Source: an uncultured Rivibacter sp. (GTDB lineage Bacteria; Pseudomonadota; Gammaproteobacteria; Burkholderiales; Burkholderiaceae). From it: DNA of 64,000 bases. The notes below the pieces were generated by a model. The model worked only from the letters and a program-made list of their open reading frames with translations. It made no database searches and was not told the DNA's origin. The translations under genes were made by a program, and so were the position numbers. Below, piece after piece: positions 42,797-50,171 of the stretch. The DNA is taken from assembly GCA_946480925.1 (NCBI GenBank), contig CAMLLU010000005.1, forward strand, positions 1-64,000, read 5' to 3'. How positions within the stretch are numbered: position 1 is the stretch's first letter; each line of letters opens with the position of its first letter.

Positions 42797-43312
42797 TCAC
42801 TTCTCCTCGGGCTTGGCTTCGACACCCAGCTTGGCGAGCTTTTCGGTGTTGCTCAGCACGTCGGCCAGGATGTCCTCGAGCTTCTCGTTGCCGGCCAGCT
42901 TGTTGCGCAGGTCCGAAAGCTTGGTGCGCGCCTCGAGCAGCTTGCGCAGCGGCTCCACCTGCTGCACCACCGCCTCGGGGCGGAAGTCGTCGACTTCCTT
43001 GAACTCGAGGTTGACCGCGAACTCGCCGCCTTCGGGGCTGAGCTTGTTCTTCACGCGGTACGACGCCTTGGGCGCCATGCCCTCCATCACCTCGTCGAAG
43101 TTGTCGAGGTCCACGTTGACGAACTTGCGGTCCTTCAACTTGGGAAGCGGGTTGTTCGGATCCTGCTGGCCGGTGAAGTCACCGACCACGCCCATCACGA
43201 AGGGCAGTTCCTTTTGCTCGATCGCATCGCCGATCTCGACGTCGTAGGTGAGCTGCACGCGTGGCGGGCGCACCTTCTCGAGACGCTTTTGCACACTGTC
43301 TTTCTTGGCCAT
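42797..43312 (-). CDS. tssB: T6SS sheath small subunit TssB
   Basis: A 171-residue TssB. Seen: SVQKRLEKVRPPRVQLTYDV, ELPFVMGVVGDFTGQ, LKDRKFVNVDLDNFDEVM, LSPEGGEFAVNLEFKEVDDFRPEAVVQQV (part) and EPLRKLLEARTKLSDLRNKLAGNEKLEDILADVL (part). It forms the sheath with TssC, directly downstream by one base. A TPR lipoprotein gene precedes it by 27 bases. Confidence 0.96.
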   Translation of the reverse strand: MAKKDSVQKRLEKVRPPRVQLTYDVEIGDAIEQKELPFVMGVVGDFTGQQDPNNPLPKLKDRKFVNVDLDNFDEVMEGMAPKASYRVKNKLSPEGGEFAVNLEFKEVDDFRPEAVVQQVEPLRKLLEARTKLSDLRNKLAGNEKLEDILADVLSNTEKLAKLGVEAKPEEK

Positions 43313-43339
43313 GGTGATGATCCTTCGGCGGGTATTGGG

Positions 43340-44005
43340 TTACTGCAGGGCCCCGAACGGGTTGCGCGGCGCGGCGCTGGTTTCCTTCTTGGTGGGCGCG
43401 GCAGCCGGGGCGGGCGCGGGCGCAGCAGCGGTGGCGCTGGGAGCAGCGTCCGTGGTGCGCTTCGGCGGCGTGGCCGTGCGCCTGGATGCAGCAGGCTTGG
43501 GCGCGGGCGCCGCAGCATCGATCACCGCCGGTGCCGGCACCAGCACCGTTTCCCCCAGCGACTCGCGGATCTTGCGGGCCAGGCCTTCGGCTTCGGTCCG
43601 TGTCGTGCCGCTCACGGCGTCGCCCTGACGCAGCTGCTGCAGGGCCATGGCCGAGACACGCAGGCCGCTCACGGCGATGAGGCTGTTGGCGTTGGCGTCC
43701 TTGGTGTCGCGCTGCAGGACTTCCTGGGCAGCGACGATGGCCGCGCCGTAGTTGCCGCCGTCGAAGTGGATCTGTGCCATGCGCGACCACGGCGCGGTGG
43801 CCGATGGGTGCGCGCGGGTGGCGGCGTGGAGGACTGACAAGGCCTTGGCGGTGTCGCCGGCCTGCTGTGCGGTGCGCGACTCTTCGAGCATCGCGCCGAG
43901 TTCCGGCTCGGGGGGTGGAGCCTTGGGTGCTGAACTACAACCGACCAACACTGCTGTCATCAAAGACAGGGCACCCAGTTGCGCGAAACGCACGCGCTGC
44001 GTCAT
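43340..44005 (-). CDS. TPR lipoprotein heading the T6SS operon
   Basis: A 221-residue lipoprotein (lipobox LVGC at about residues 20-23). Residues about 38-125 form two to three TPR-like helical pairs (ARTAQQAGDTAKALSVLHAATRAHP-like, PWSRMAQIHFDGGNYGAAIVAAQEVLQ). The C-terminal third is Ala/Pro/Lys-rich and probably disordered. AGGGAGG lies five bases before the ATG at 44005. It is the first gene of the leftward tss operon, divergent from tssJ. Similar lipoproteins head some Burkholderiales T6SS loci. The role is unknown, perhaps envelope anchoring. Confidence 0.75.
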   Translation of the reverse strand: MTQRVRFAQLGALSLMTAVLVGCSSAPKAPPPEPELGAMLEESRTAQQAGDTAKALSVLHAATRAHPSATAPWSRMAQIHFDGGNYGAAIVAAQEVLQRDTKDANANSLIAVSGLRVSAMALQQLRQGDAVSGTTRTEAEGLARKIRESLGETVLVPAPAVIDAAAPAPKPAASRRTATPPKRTTDAAPSATAAAPAPAPAAAPTKKETSAAPRNPFGALQ

Positions 44006-44267
44006 GAGAACCTCCCTACTGCGGCTTGCTTACTACTTGTTCCACACTGCCCCTTGCATTCCCTGAGAGGGCCAGCGGGGGTGGATTAGAACTGAGGAGC
44101 GTAACGACTGTCCCCCCCACGTTAGGGGAATGGGGGGCAATCGTTTCAATTGCTTACGCTTCCTGTGGTAGGCACCCCCGATCAGGGGGCGAGGAAGCAC
44201 AAGGCGGCCCCTACACTCGCGGAGCTTTTTTCAGGCATCACGAACTCGAATCACAGGGGGGTCTCCA
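44006..44267. promoter_or_regulatory. divergent T6SS control region with two C/G-run inverted repeats
   Basis: This 262-base region must hold the promoters of both main tss operons. It contains CCCCCCC (44112-44118) facing GGGGGG (44132-44137), and CCCCC (44175-44179) facing GGGGG (44185-44189) across GATCA. Between them lies a small inverted repeat GCAAT...ATTGC (44137-44153). No clear sigma-70 or sigma-54 promoter was identified. Confidence 0.55.
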
Positions 44268-44948
44268 GTGGAAAGGGAGATGCTGGCGAGCGGTCGCGCG
44301 TTGTCGTATCGCGCAATTCACCGCAGTGTCGTACGCAGCATTGCCGCGTTGACGATGGGGCTCTTTTTAGGCGGCTGTTCCAGCGTGCCCGGGCCGGTAG
44401 AAATGGTCAGCAAGGCGCTGGAAGCCACCGGGCTGAAGGCGCCCGAGCCGCCAAAGAGTCCGCTGGAAAACGTCGACCCTTCAAAGATCGACGTCTCGCA
44501 GATCCCCCGCTACGTCTCCTTCAAGCTGCACGCGAGCCCGGCGCTCAACATCGACGCGCAGGGCCGTTCGCTCTCGCTCGTGGCGAGGCTTTACAAGCTC
44601 AAGTCGCCTGACGCCTTCTGGAAGGCGCCCTATGCCGCCTTCGGCAATACGGCCAAGGAAAAGGAACTCCTGGGCGACGACATCGTCGAGGTGCGCGACA
44701 TCCAGCTCGTGCCCGGTCAGCAGATCAACCTGCGCGAAAAGGTGTCGCGCGACGTGGGCTACATCGGCGTCGTCGCGCTGTTCCATTCGCCCGCGCCGCA
44801 GCGTTGGCGCTACGTGTTTGCCGCCAACAAGCTCGAGTTCAGCGGCCTCGCGATGGGCGCACACGCCTGCTCGCTGAGCGTGCTCGCCGGCGAGCCGCTC
44901 TACCTCGACCCCGCGCTGGCCCGGCTCGGCCCCGGCGTGTGCGTCTGA
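44268..44948 (+). CDS. tssJ: T6SS outer-membrane lipoprotein TssJ
   Basis: A 226-residue lipoprotein with signal segment and lipobox LGGC (about residues 34-37). The TssJ fold follows (LSLVARLYKLKSPDAFWKAPYAAFG, LVPGQQINLREKVSRDVGYIGVVALF, WRYVFAAN). It anchors TssM and TssL to the outer membrane. I use the GTG at 44268, preceded by a G-rich ribosome binding site. The ATG at 44280 has its AGGGAG directly adjacent, too close to serve. It is the first gene of the rightward operon tssJKLA. Confidence 0.92.
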   Translation: MEREMLASGRALSYRAIHRSVVRSIAALTMGLFLGGCSSVPGPVEMVSKALEATGLKAPEPPKSPLENVDPSKIDVSQIPRYVSFKLHASPALNIDAQGRSLSLVARLYKLKSPDAFWKAPYAAFGNTAKEKELLGDDIVEVRDIQLVPGQQINLREKVSRDVGYIGVVALFHSPAPQRWRYVFAANKLEFSGLAMGAHACSLSVLAGEPLYLDPALARLGPGVCV

Positions 44949-44973
44949 GTCGCCCTCATTTCAGGATGCAGTC

Positions 44974-46323
44974 GTGATTCCGACACAGAAACTCCTTTGG
45001 GGCGAAGGGCTGTTCCTTCGCCCGCAGCATTTCCAGCGGCAAGACGCCTATCACGAGGCGCGCCTGGCCAAGACGGCGCGCGCACTGCACCCGTACGCCT
45101 GGGGCGTGCAGTCGCTCAAGCTCGACACCGAGGCGTTGCAGTCCGGCATGGTGCGGCTACTCGAAGCGCAGGTCGTGTTCCCGGACGGCGAGATCCTTCA
45201 TGCGCCAGGCGAAGACGAACTGCCACCGCCGCTCGCGCTTTCTTCACTGTCCGACATGAGCACCGAGGTCGTGCTGCACCTGGCGCTTGCGCCGCTGCGT
45301 ACCTCAGGCAGCAACTTTGCGGCCTCGCCCGAAGAGGCCGACACCGCGGTGCGCTATGTGCAGCACCAGCAGACCGCGCCCGACCTCTTCACCGGTGCGG
45401 TCGATTCCGAAGTGACGGTGCTGCGCAAGTCCGTGCGGCTGCTGGCTGACCACCAGCCGCGCGACCACCTGGTCAGCGTGCCGGTGCTGCGCCTGCGGCG
45501 CACCTCCACCGGTGGCTTCGAGCTCGACGGCCGCTTCGTACCGCCGTGCCTGTCGATCCAGGCCTCGCCTGCGCTTGCACTGCGGCTGCGCCGCCTGCTC
45601 GATGCGCTGGAAGCCAAGGTCGAGGCGCTGTACGGCTTCCACCGCGAGCCGAGCAAGAACATCATCGAGTTCCGCTCCGGCGACGTGGCCTCGTTCTGGC
45701 TGCTGCACACGGCCAGCGCCGCGTTCGCCGAGCTCTCGCACTACTTCCGCCACCCCGGCCTGCACCCCGAGCGGCTCTACCAATCGCTGCTGTCGCTGGC
45801 CGGTGCTCTGCTCACGTTCTCGAAGAGCTACCGGCTGGCCGACCTGCCGGCGTACGACCACGCGTCGCCCACGGCGGCGTTCACCAAGCTCGACGACATC
45901 GTGCGCGATCTGCTCGAGACGGTGATCTCGACGCGCTACTTCGCGATCGCGCTCAACGAGATCAAGCCTGCCTACCACCAGGGCCGGCTGGACAGCCAGC
46001 AGATCGACAACAACACGGCGCTGTACGTGGGAGTGAGCGGCAGCCTGCCGCCGGCCGAGCTGGTGGACATGGTGCCGCTGCGCTTCAAGCTCGGCGCGCC
46101 CGACGACGTGGACAAGCTGGTGCTTTCCGCCATGCCCGGCGTGCGCCTCGTGCACCAGCCACAGGTGCCGCCTGCCATTCCCGTGCGGCCGGGCACCTAC
46201 TACTTCCTCATCGAGCCGCGCGGCCAGCTCTACGAGCGCATGCTCGCGGCCCAGGCCATCACGCTCTACACGCCCGGCAACATCGGCGACCTGAAGCTCG
46301 AGTTGCTGGCCGTCAACCCTTGA
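44974..46323 (+). CDS. tssK: T6SS baseplate-membrane linker TssK
   Basis: A 449-residue TssK with a GTG start at 44974 and the canonical N-terminus IPTQKLLWGEGLFLRPQHFQRQD followed by HPYAWGV. Later blocks: VPVLRLRRTSTGGFELDGRFVPPCL (part), EHHRE-type NIIEFRSGDVASFWLLHTASAAF (part), HPERLYQSLLSLAGALLTFS and YFLIEPRGQLYERML. It connects the baseplate to the TssJLM membrane complex. Gaps to tssJ and tssL are 25 and 16 bases. Confidence 0.95.
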   Translation: MIPTQKLLWGEGLFLRPQHFQRQDAYHEARLAKTARALHPYAWGVQSLKLDTEALQSGMVRLLEAQVVFPDGEILHAPGEDELPPPLALSSLSDMSTEVVLHLALAPLRTSGSNFAASPEEADTAVRYVQHQQTAPDLFTGAVDSEVTVLRKSVRLLADHQPRDHLVSVPVLRLRRTSTGGFELDGRFVPPCLSIQASPALALRLRRLLDALEAKVEALYGFHREPSKNIIEFRSGDVASFWLLHTASAAFAELSHYFRHPGLHPERLYQSLLSLAGALLTFSKSYRLADLPAYDHASPTAAFTKLDDIVRDLLETVISTRYFAIALNEIKPAYHQGRLDSQQIDNNTALYVGVSGSLPPAELVDMVPLRFKLGAPDDVDKLVLSAMPGVRLVHQPQVPPAIPVRPGTYYFLIEPRGQLYERMLAAQAITLYTPGNIGDLKLELLAVNP

Positions 46324-46339
46324 TCCCTTCCGTGCAGTC

Positions 46340-47146
46340 ATGAACGTCAACCCCAACGCCGGCGTACCGACCCAGCCACCATCGCTGTTCGGTGGCGCAG
46401 CGGCCATGGCCCTGCCGCAGCAACGCGCACAGACCGCGCTCGAAGCGACCTGCCTGCTCGACCTGATGTACGACGGCTTCTACATGCTCTTCCTGCTGCG
46501 CAACCAGCAGGCACCGGGCGACGCTGAAAGCTTTCGCGACAAGGTGCGTGAGTTCCTGGTGGAGTTCGAGCGCGGCAGCAGCAAGCTCAATGCGGCCAGC
46601 GAAGACATCTACCTGTCGAAATACGCCTTCTGCGCACTGGTGGACGAGGCAGTGCTGCAGTCGCAGTTCAGCGTGCGCGACGCCTGGGAGCGCCAGCCGC
46701 TGCAGCTGCAGTTCTTCGGCGAGCAGCTGGCCGGCGAGAACTTCTTCAACCGGCTCGAAGAGCTGCGCCGCCAGGGCGCTTCGCGCCTGCAGGTGCTGGA
46801 GGTCTTCCACATGTGCCTGCTGCTGGGCTTCAAGGGCAAGTACCTGATCGAAGGCATCGAGAAGCTCAACTACCTCACCGCGCGGCTGGGCGACGAGATC
46901 GCGCAATGGCGCGGGCGCCACAGCGAGCTGTCGCCGCACTGGGCCGCGCCAGACCGCATCGTCCACACGCTGCGTCACGAAGTGCCGCTGTGGGCCATTG
47001 CCTCTGTGTTCGCGGTGCTGGCGCTGGGCGCCTTCATCGGCTTGCGCTGGCACCTGTCGCGCGGCACGGCGCAAGACCTCGCGGCCTATCAGGACGTGAT
47101 CAAGATGCCGCCCAAGGTGGCCAACGTGACCATCACCCTGCCATGA
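46340..47146 (+). CDS. tssL: T6SS inner-membrane protein TssL (DotU family)
   Basis: A 268-residue protein. The cytoplasmic DotU domain (about residues 30-215; LLDLMYDGFYMLFLLRNQQAPGDAESFRDKVREFL (part), KYAFCALVDEAVL, LGFKGKYLIEG) is followed by one C-terminal membrane helix (about 221-242). There is no fused peptidoglycan-binding domain; an OmpA-like protein is encoded separately at 48304. The stop overlaps the tssA start as ATGA. Confidence 0.95.
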   Translation: MNVNPNAGVPTQPPSLFGGAAAMALPQQRAQTALEATCLLDLMYDGFYMLFLLRNQQAPGDAESFRDKVREFLVEFERGSSKLNAASEDIYLSKYAFCALVDEAVLQSQFSVRDAWERQPLQLQFFGEQLAGENFFNRLEELRRQGASRLQVLEVFHMCLLLGFKGKYLIEGIEKLNYLTARLGDEIAQWRGRHSELSPHWAAPDRIVHTLRHEVPLWAIASVFAVLALGAFIGLRWHLSRGTAQDLAAYQDVIKMPPKVANVTITLP

Positions 47147-48225
47147 GCGATACGGCCCTGATCGAAGCGCTGCCAGGCGATGCCGCCTGCGGCGAAGACA
47201 TGTCGTTCTCCCCCGAGTTCGACCAGATCGCCGAGCTGCGCCGGCAGGACGACCCGACGCTCGACCAGGGCGAATGGGTCACCAGCCTCAAGCAGGCGGA
47301 CTGGCCCGCCGCGGCGAGGCTGTGCGAGCAGCTGCTGCGCGAGCGCACCAAGGACCTGCGTGTCGTCAACTGGCTGACCGAAGCCGACGCCCTGACGCGC
47401 GGCTATGCTGGCCTGGCTCGCGGCCTGGCACTGGCCGCCGGTCTGTGCGAGCGGCATTGGGCGCTGCTGCACCCGCAAGCCGACGACGGCGATCTCGAAC
47501 AACGCATCGGCACGCTGACCTGGCTGCTCAACCGCGTGAGCACGCTGGCGCGGCAGATGCCGGTGCTGCGCAATGCTCAGCGCACCGTGAGCCTGGCCGA
47601 CATGGCCGAGGCCCGCGCACTGCAGCAGGCCATCGAGCGCCAGCCCGATGCAGCCGAAGCCCTCTCGCGCGGCAAGCTCGCAGTGGCCGACGTGGCGCGG
47701 ATCCAGAAGGAAACACCCCGCCCGTGGCTGCGCGAGCAACTGGCTGCGCTGCACGATGCAGTGGCCGCGCTGGCCAGCCTGCAGACCGCGGTGGATGCAC
47801 AGCTGGGGGCCGATGGCCCGAGCTTCGTATCGGCGCGTGAAGCATTGGCTGGGGCGCTGCACGATCTGGAACGGCTCGCGCGCGAAGCCGGTGCCGTTGA
47901 GGGTACAGGCACTGCATCAACGATGCCTGCAGCTGCAGGTGGATCAGCACCGGCTGAAGCCGCAGGAGTCAGCGGTGCAACACCTATGACGGCAACGCCA
48001 GGCGTGCTGGCGACGCGTGAACAGGCCTTGACTCAGTTGCGCGCGGTGGCCGACTTCTTCCGCCGCACCGAGCCTCACAGCCCGGTGGCCTACCTGGCCG
48101 ACAAGGCGGCGCGCTGGGGTGAACTGCCGCTGCACCAGTGGTTGCGGCAGGTGGTGAAAGACCAGACCTCGCTGTCGCAGCTCGAAGAACTGCTCGGCCT
48201 CGACGGCGACACGTCACAGCAGTAA
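47143..48225 (+). CDS. tssA: T6SS cap protein TssA
   Basis: A 360-residue TssA. The conserved N-terminal ImpA domain (GDAACGEDMSFSPEFDQIAEL, WVTSLKQADWPAAARLCEQLL, DLRVVNWLTEADALTRGYAGLARGL (part)) is followed by a Pro/Ala-rich linker. A C-terminal helical domain (QALTQLRAVADFFRRTEPHSPVAYLADKAARW (part)) is of the short type. The protein primes and caps the growing sheath. It is the last gene of the rightward tss operon and faces the OmpA-like gene. Confidence 0.93.
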   Translation: MSDTALIEALPGDAACGEDMSFSPEFDQIAELRRQDDPTLDQGEWVTSLKQADWPAAARLCEQLLRERTKDLRVVNWLTEADALTRGYAGLARGLALAAGLCERHWALLHPQADDGDLEQRIGTLTWLLNRVSTLARQMPVLRNAQRTVSLADMAEARALQQAIERQPDAAEALSRGKLAVADVARIQKETPRPWLREQLAALHDAVAALASLQTAVDAQLGADGPSFVSAREALAGALHDLERLAREAGAVEGTGTASTMPAAAGGSAPAEAAGVSGATPMTATPGVLATREQALTQLRAVADFFRRTEPHSPVAYLADKAARWGELPLHQWLRQVVKDQTSLSQLEELLGLDGDTSQQ

Positions 48226-48287
48226 AGCTGCTGCGAAGCGGCAGCCGCCAGCCGGCCTCGGAGGCGCTGCGCGGCAGCTGCCCCTCG

Positions 48288-48313
48288 GCTCACTGCCCTC
48301 AGCTCACTGCCCT
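48288..48313. repeat. short tandem duplication at the convergent gene ends
   Basis: The 12-mer GCTCACTGCCCT occurs at 48288-48299 and 48302-48313. The second copy contains the stop codon of the OmpA-like gene. It looks like a small slippage duplication in the 78-base gap between tssA and that gene. No terminator was identified in the gap. Confidence 0.6.
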
Positions 48314-49095
48314 ACGCGGAACTCGATGCGCCGGTTGCGTGCGCGCCCATCGGGCGTGTCGTTGCCGGCGACGGGCCGGTCCGGGCCGGCGCCGGACGTC
48401 GACAGCACGCCGGGGTTCACGCCCTTGCGCGTGACCAGGTAGTTGCGCACGGCATCGGCCCGCGCTTGCGACAGCGCGAGGTTCGCGGCACGCGAGCCTT
48501 GGGCATCGGTGTGGCCGATGATCTCCACCTTCTTGCCCTGCACCTTGCTCAGCACCACTGCCATCTCGTCGAGGAGAGCCACACCCTGCGGGCGCAGCAT
48601 CGAGCTGCCGGGTTCGAATTCGACGATGCGGTTGGCCAGCGTGGCGTCGAGCAGGTTCTGCTCGGCTGCCGATACGCGCAGCAGGTTGGTCACCGTGTAG
48701 GTGGGGTTCAGCGCGGCAGCTGCGTCGGCGGCGATCTGCTGGCGCTGCGCTTCCTGCGCGACCTCGCCACGCAGTTCCACGTCCTGCCCGCGCACGCTCA
48801 GCTGGCCGCGGCTCACCTGGCCGAGTGCCGGGGTAAGCAGCTTGGGCACCAGCGCGCCCCAGTTCGGCGGCGCGACCACCGTCTCGACGCTCAACTGATC
48901 GAGCACGCGGTGCGCGCCGTACAGGTCGCGCAGGCGGCCGACGATGGCCGCACGCGTAGCTTCATCGGGCACGCTGCCGGTCACGACGATCTGGTTCGGT
49001 GCCGAAGGCGCCGCGGCCGGTGCGGCAAGCAAGGGCATCGTCACGAAGGTCGCCGCAAAGAACGCGGCGGCGGCCAGAGGCTGGGTGAAGTTCAT
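48304..49095 (-). CDS. OmpA-family peptidoglycan-binding protein (TagL-like role)
   Basis: A 263-residue exported protein: signal peptide (about residues 1-26), two BON-like repeats (about 33-150; VVTGSVPDEATRAAIVGRL, LSVRGQDVELRGEVAQEAQR), and a C-terminal OmpA domain (about 155-263; IVEFEPGSSMLRPQGVALLDEMA (part), IIGHTDAQGSRAANLALSQARADAVRNYL (part), RNRRIEFRVGQ). It likely ties the T6SS envelope complex to peptidoglycan, the job done elsewhere by TagL or by TssL fusions. It starts four bases after tagF. Confidence 0.85.
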   Translation of the reverse strand: MNFTQPLAAAAFFAATFVTMPLLAAPAAAPSAPNQIVVTGSVPDEATRAAIVGRLRDLYGAHRVLDQLSVETVVAPPNWGALVPKLLTPALGQVSRGQLSVRGQDVELRGEVAQEAQRQQIAADAAAALNPTYTVTNLLRVSAAEQNLLDATLANRIVEFEPGSSMLRPQGVALLDEMAVVLSKVQGKKVEIIGHTDAQGSRAANLALSQARADAVRNYLVTRKGVNPGVLSTSGAGPDRPVAGNDTPDGRARNRRIEFRVGQ

Positions 49096-49099
49096 CGCC

Positions 49100-50077
49100 T
49101 CACGCTCCTAGAAACACTTCACGGAAGGTTGCAATGGCCTGCGCGATCGACATCTGCGGCTCGCGCAGGTAGGTCGAGAGCTTGCGCACGCCGTAGTCGG
49201 CATCGACATAGGCCTCGACCCATTCGGCCGCCGGCAGCCACACGTGCTCGCGTTCACGCACCTGCGGGTCGAGCGCCGACAGCAGCGTGTGCGGTGAGGC
49301 GCCGGCAAAGCCCAGCAGCAGCATCGGCCGCTGCATCGTGCCGGCCGTCACGAAGATCGCGAGCTCCACGTCGGAGCGCGCCACGAACGGCACGATGAGG
49401 TCGAGCCAGAACGCAGCCACCAGCGGGCGATACAGCGGGTCGGCCGCCAGCGGCAGCGCCAGGCCTTTTTCGAGTTGGCCGCTGCCTTGCACCAGCAGCG
49501 GCCGCAGCAGCATGCCCAGCGCGAGCAGGCTCTGGCGCACCGAAACCTCGAAGCCCGCCTGCGACAGCAGTGACTCCAGCGAGGCCACCGTCTGCATCTC
49601 GGCGAAGTCGCGAAACTGCGCTTCGTAAGCGGCGGGGGAGCTTTCGAGTTCGAGCGTGCCTTGCTGCAGGTGGCCCTGCACGTCGGCAAAGTCGCCGGCG
49701 GCGCGTGCCTGCTGCGCGGTGCGCTCGAGCCGCGTCCACAAGCGGCTCAGCGCCAGCGGGCTACGGGCGATGAATTCGAGCGGCTGCGGCGTCTCGAAAG
49801 AACCACCGGTCACGAACGGGAAGCGACGCCCCGAGCTGTCCTGGCTGGCCATGAGGTAGCCGGCCAAGCCGAGCGGGCTGCGTGAACCGAGCACCGCGAA
49901 GTGCATCGGCGAGGCTTCGTCGTAGACGAGCTTCCAGCGCAAGTCGGCCACCAGCAGCTCCATCGCCTGCGACAGCCAGCGGTCCAGCATCTGGATCAGC
50001 CCGGCACCGGTGCTGCTGCGCACGAAGTCACCGCGCGAAGGGAGCTTGCCGAAGTAGATGAGCGGCACTGCCCTCAT
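49100..50077 (-). CDS. tagF: T6SS-associated regulator TagF
   Basis: A 325-residue TagF (BMA_A0400 family). Seen: YFGKLPSRGDFVRSSTGAGLIQMLDRWLSQAM (part), FAVLGSRSPLGLAGYLMASQDSSGRRFPF (part), and LFVTAGTMQRPMLLLGFAGASPHTLLSALDP-like near the end. TagF represses T6SS firing post-translationally in organisms that also have PpkA/Fha. Those partners are not in this window. It is longer than the N-terminal TagF domain alone. It lies between tssM and the OmpA-like gene on the same strand. Confidence 0.9.
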   Translation of the reverse strand: MRAVPLIYFGKLPSRGDFVRSSTGAGLIQMLDRWLSQAMELLVADLRWKLVYDEASPMHFAVLGSRSPLGLAGYLMASQDSSGRRFPFVTGGSFETPQPLEFIARSPLALSRLWTRLERTAQQARAAGDFADVQGHLQQGTLELESSPAAYEAQFRDFAEMQTVASLESLLSQAGFEVSVRQSLLALGMLLRPLLVQGSGQLEKGLALPLAADPLYRPLVAAFWLDLIVPFVARSDVELAIFVTAGTMQRPMLLLGFAGASPHTLLSALDPQVREREHVWLPAAEWVEAYVDADYGVRKLSTYLREPQMSIAQAIATFREVFLGA

Positions 50078-50104
50078 GACTGCCCCTCGATCGACGAATA
50101 CGTC

Positions 50105-50130
50105 GCTCGCTCCCCCAAGGGGAGGCGAGC
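50105..50130. repeat. hairpin between tssM and tagF
   Basis: GCTCGC (50105-50110) pairs with GCGAGC (50125-50130). The inner TCCCC pairs with GGGGA across a short loop, leaving one bulged G. There is no T run. It resembles C/G-run hairpins scattered in intergenic gaps of high-GC Burkholderiales. It could stabilise the tssM message end or weaken read-through to tagF. Confidence 0.5.
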
Positions 50131-50171
50131 CGGCTTGGTGGCGGCCCGGCGCTCGTCTCGCACGCGCGCGC

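Noticed and set aside
44006..44267. sigma-54 promoter for the tss operons
   Set aside because: GG and GC pairs are present, but none has the required ten-base spacing with a TGGCA/TTGC context on either strand.
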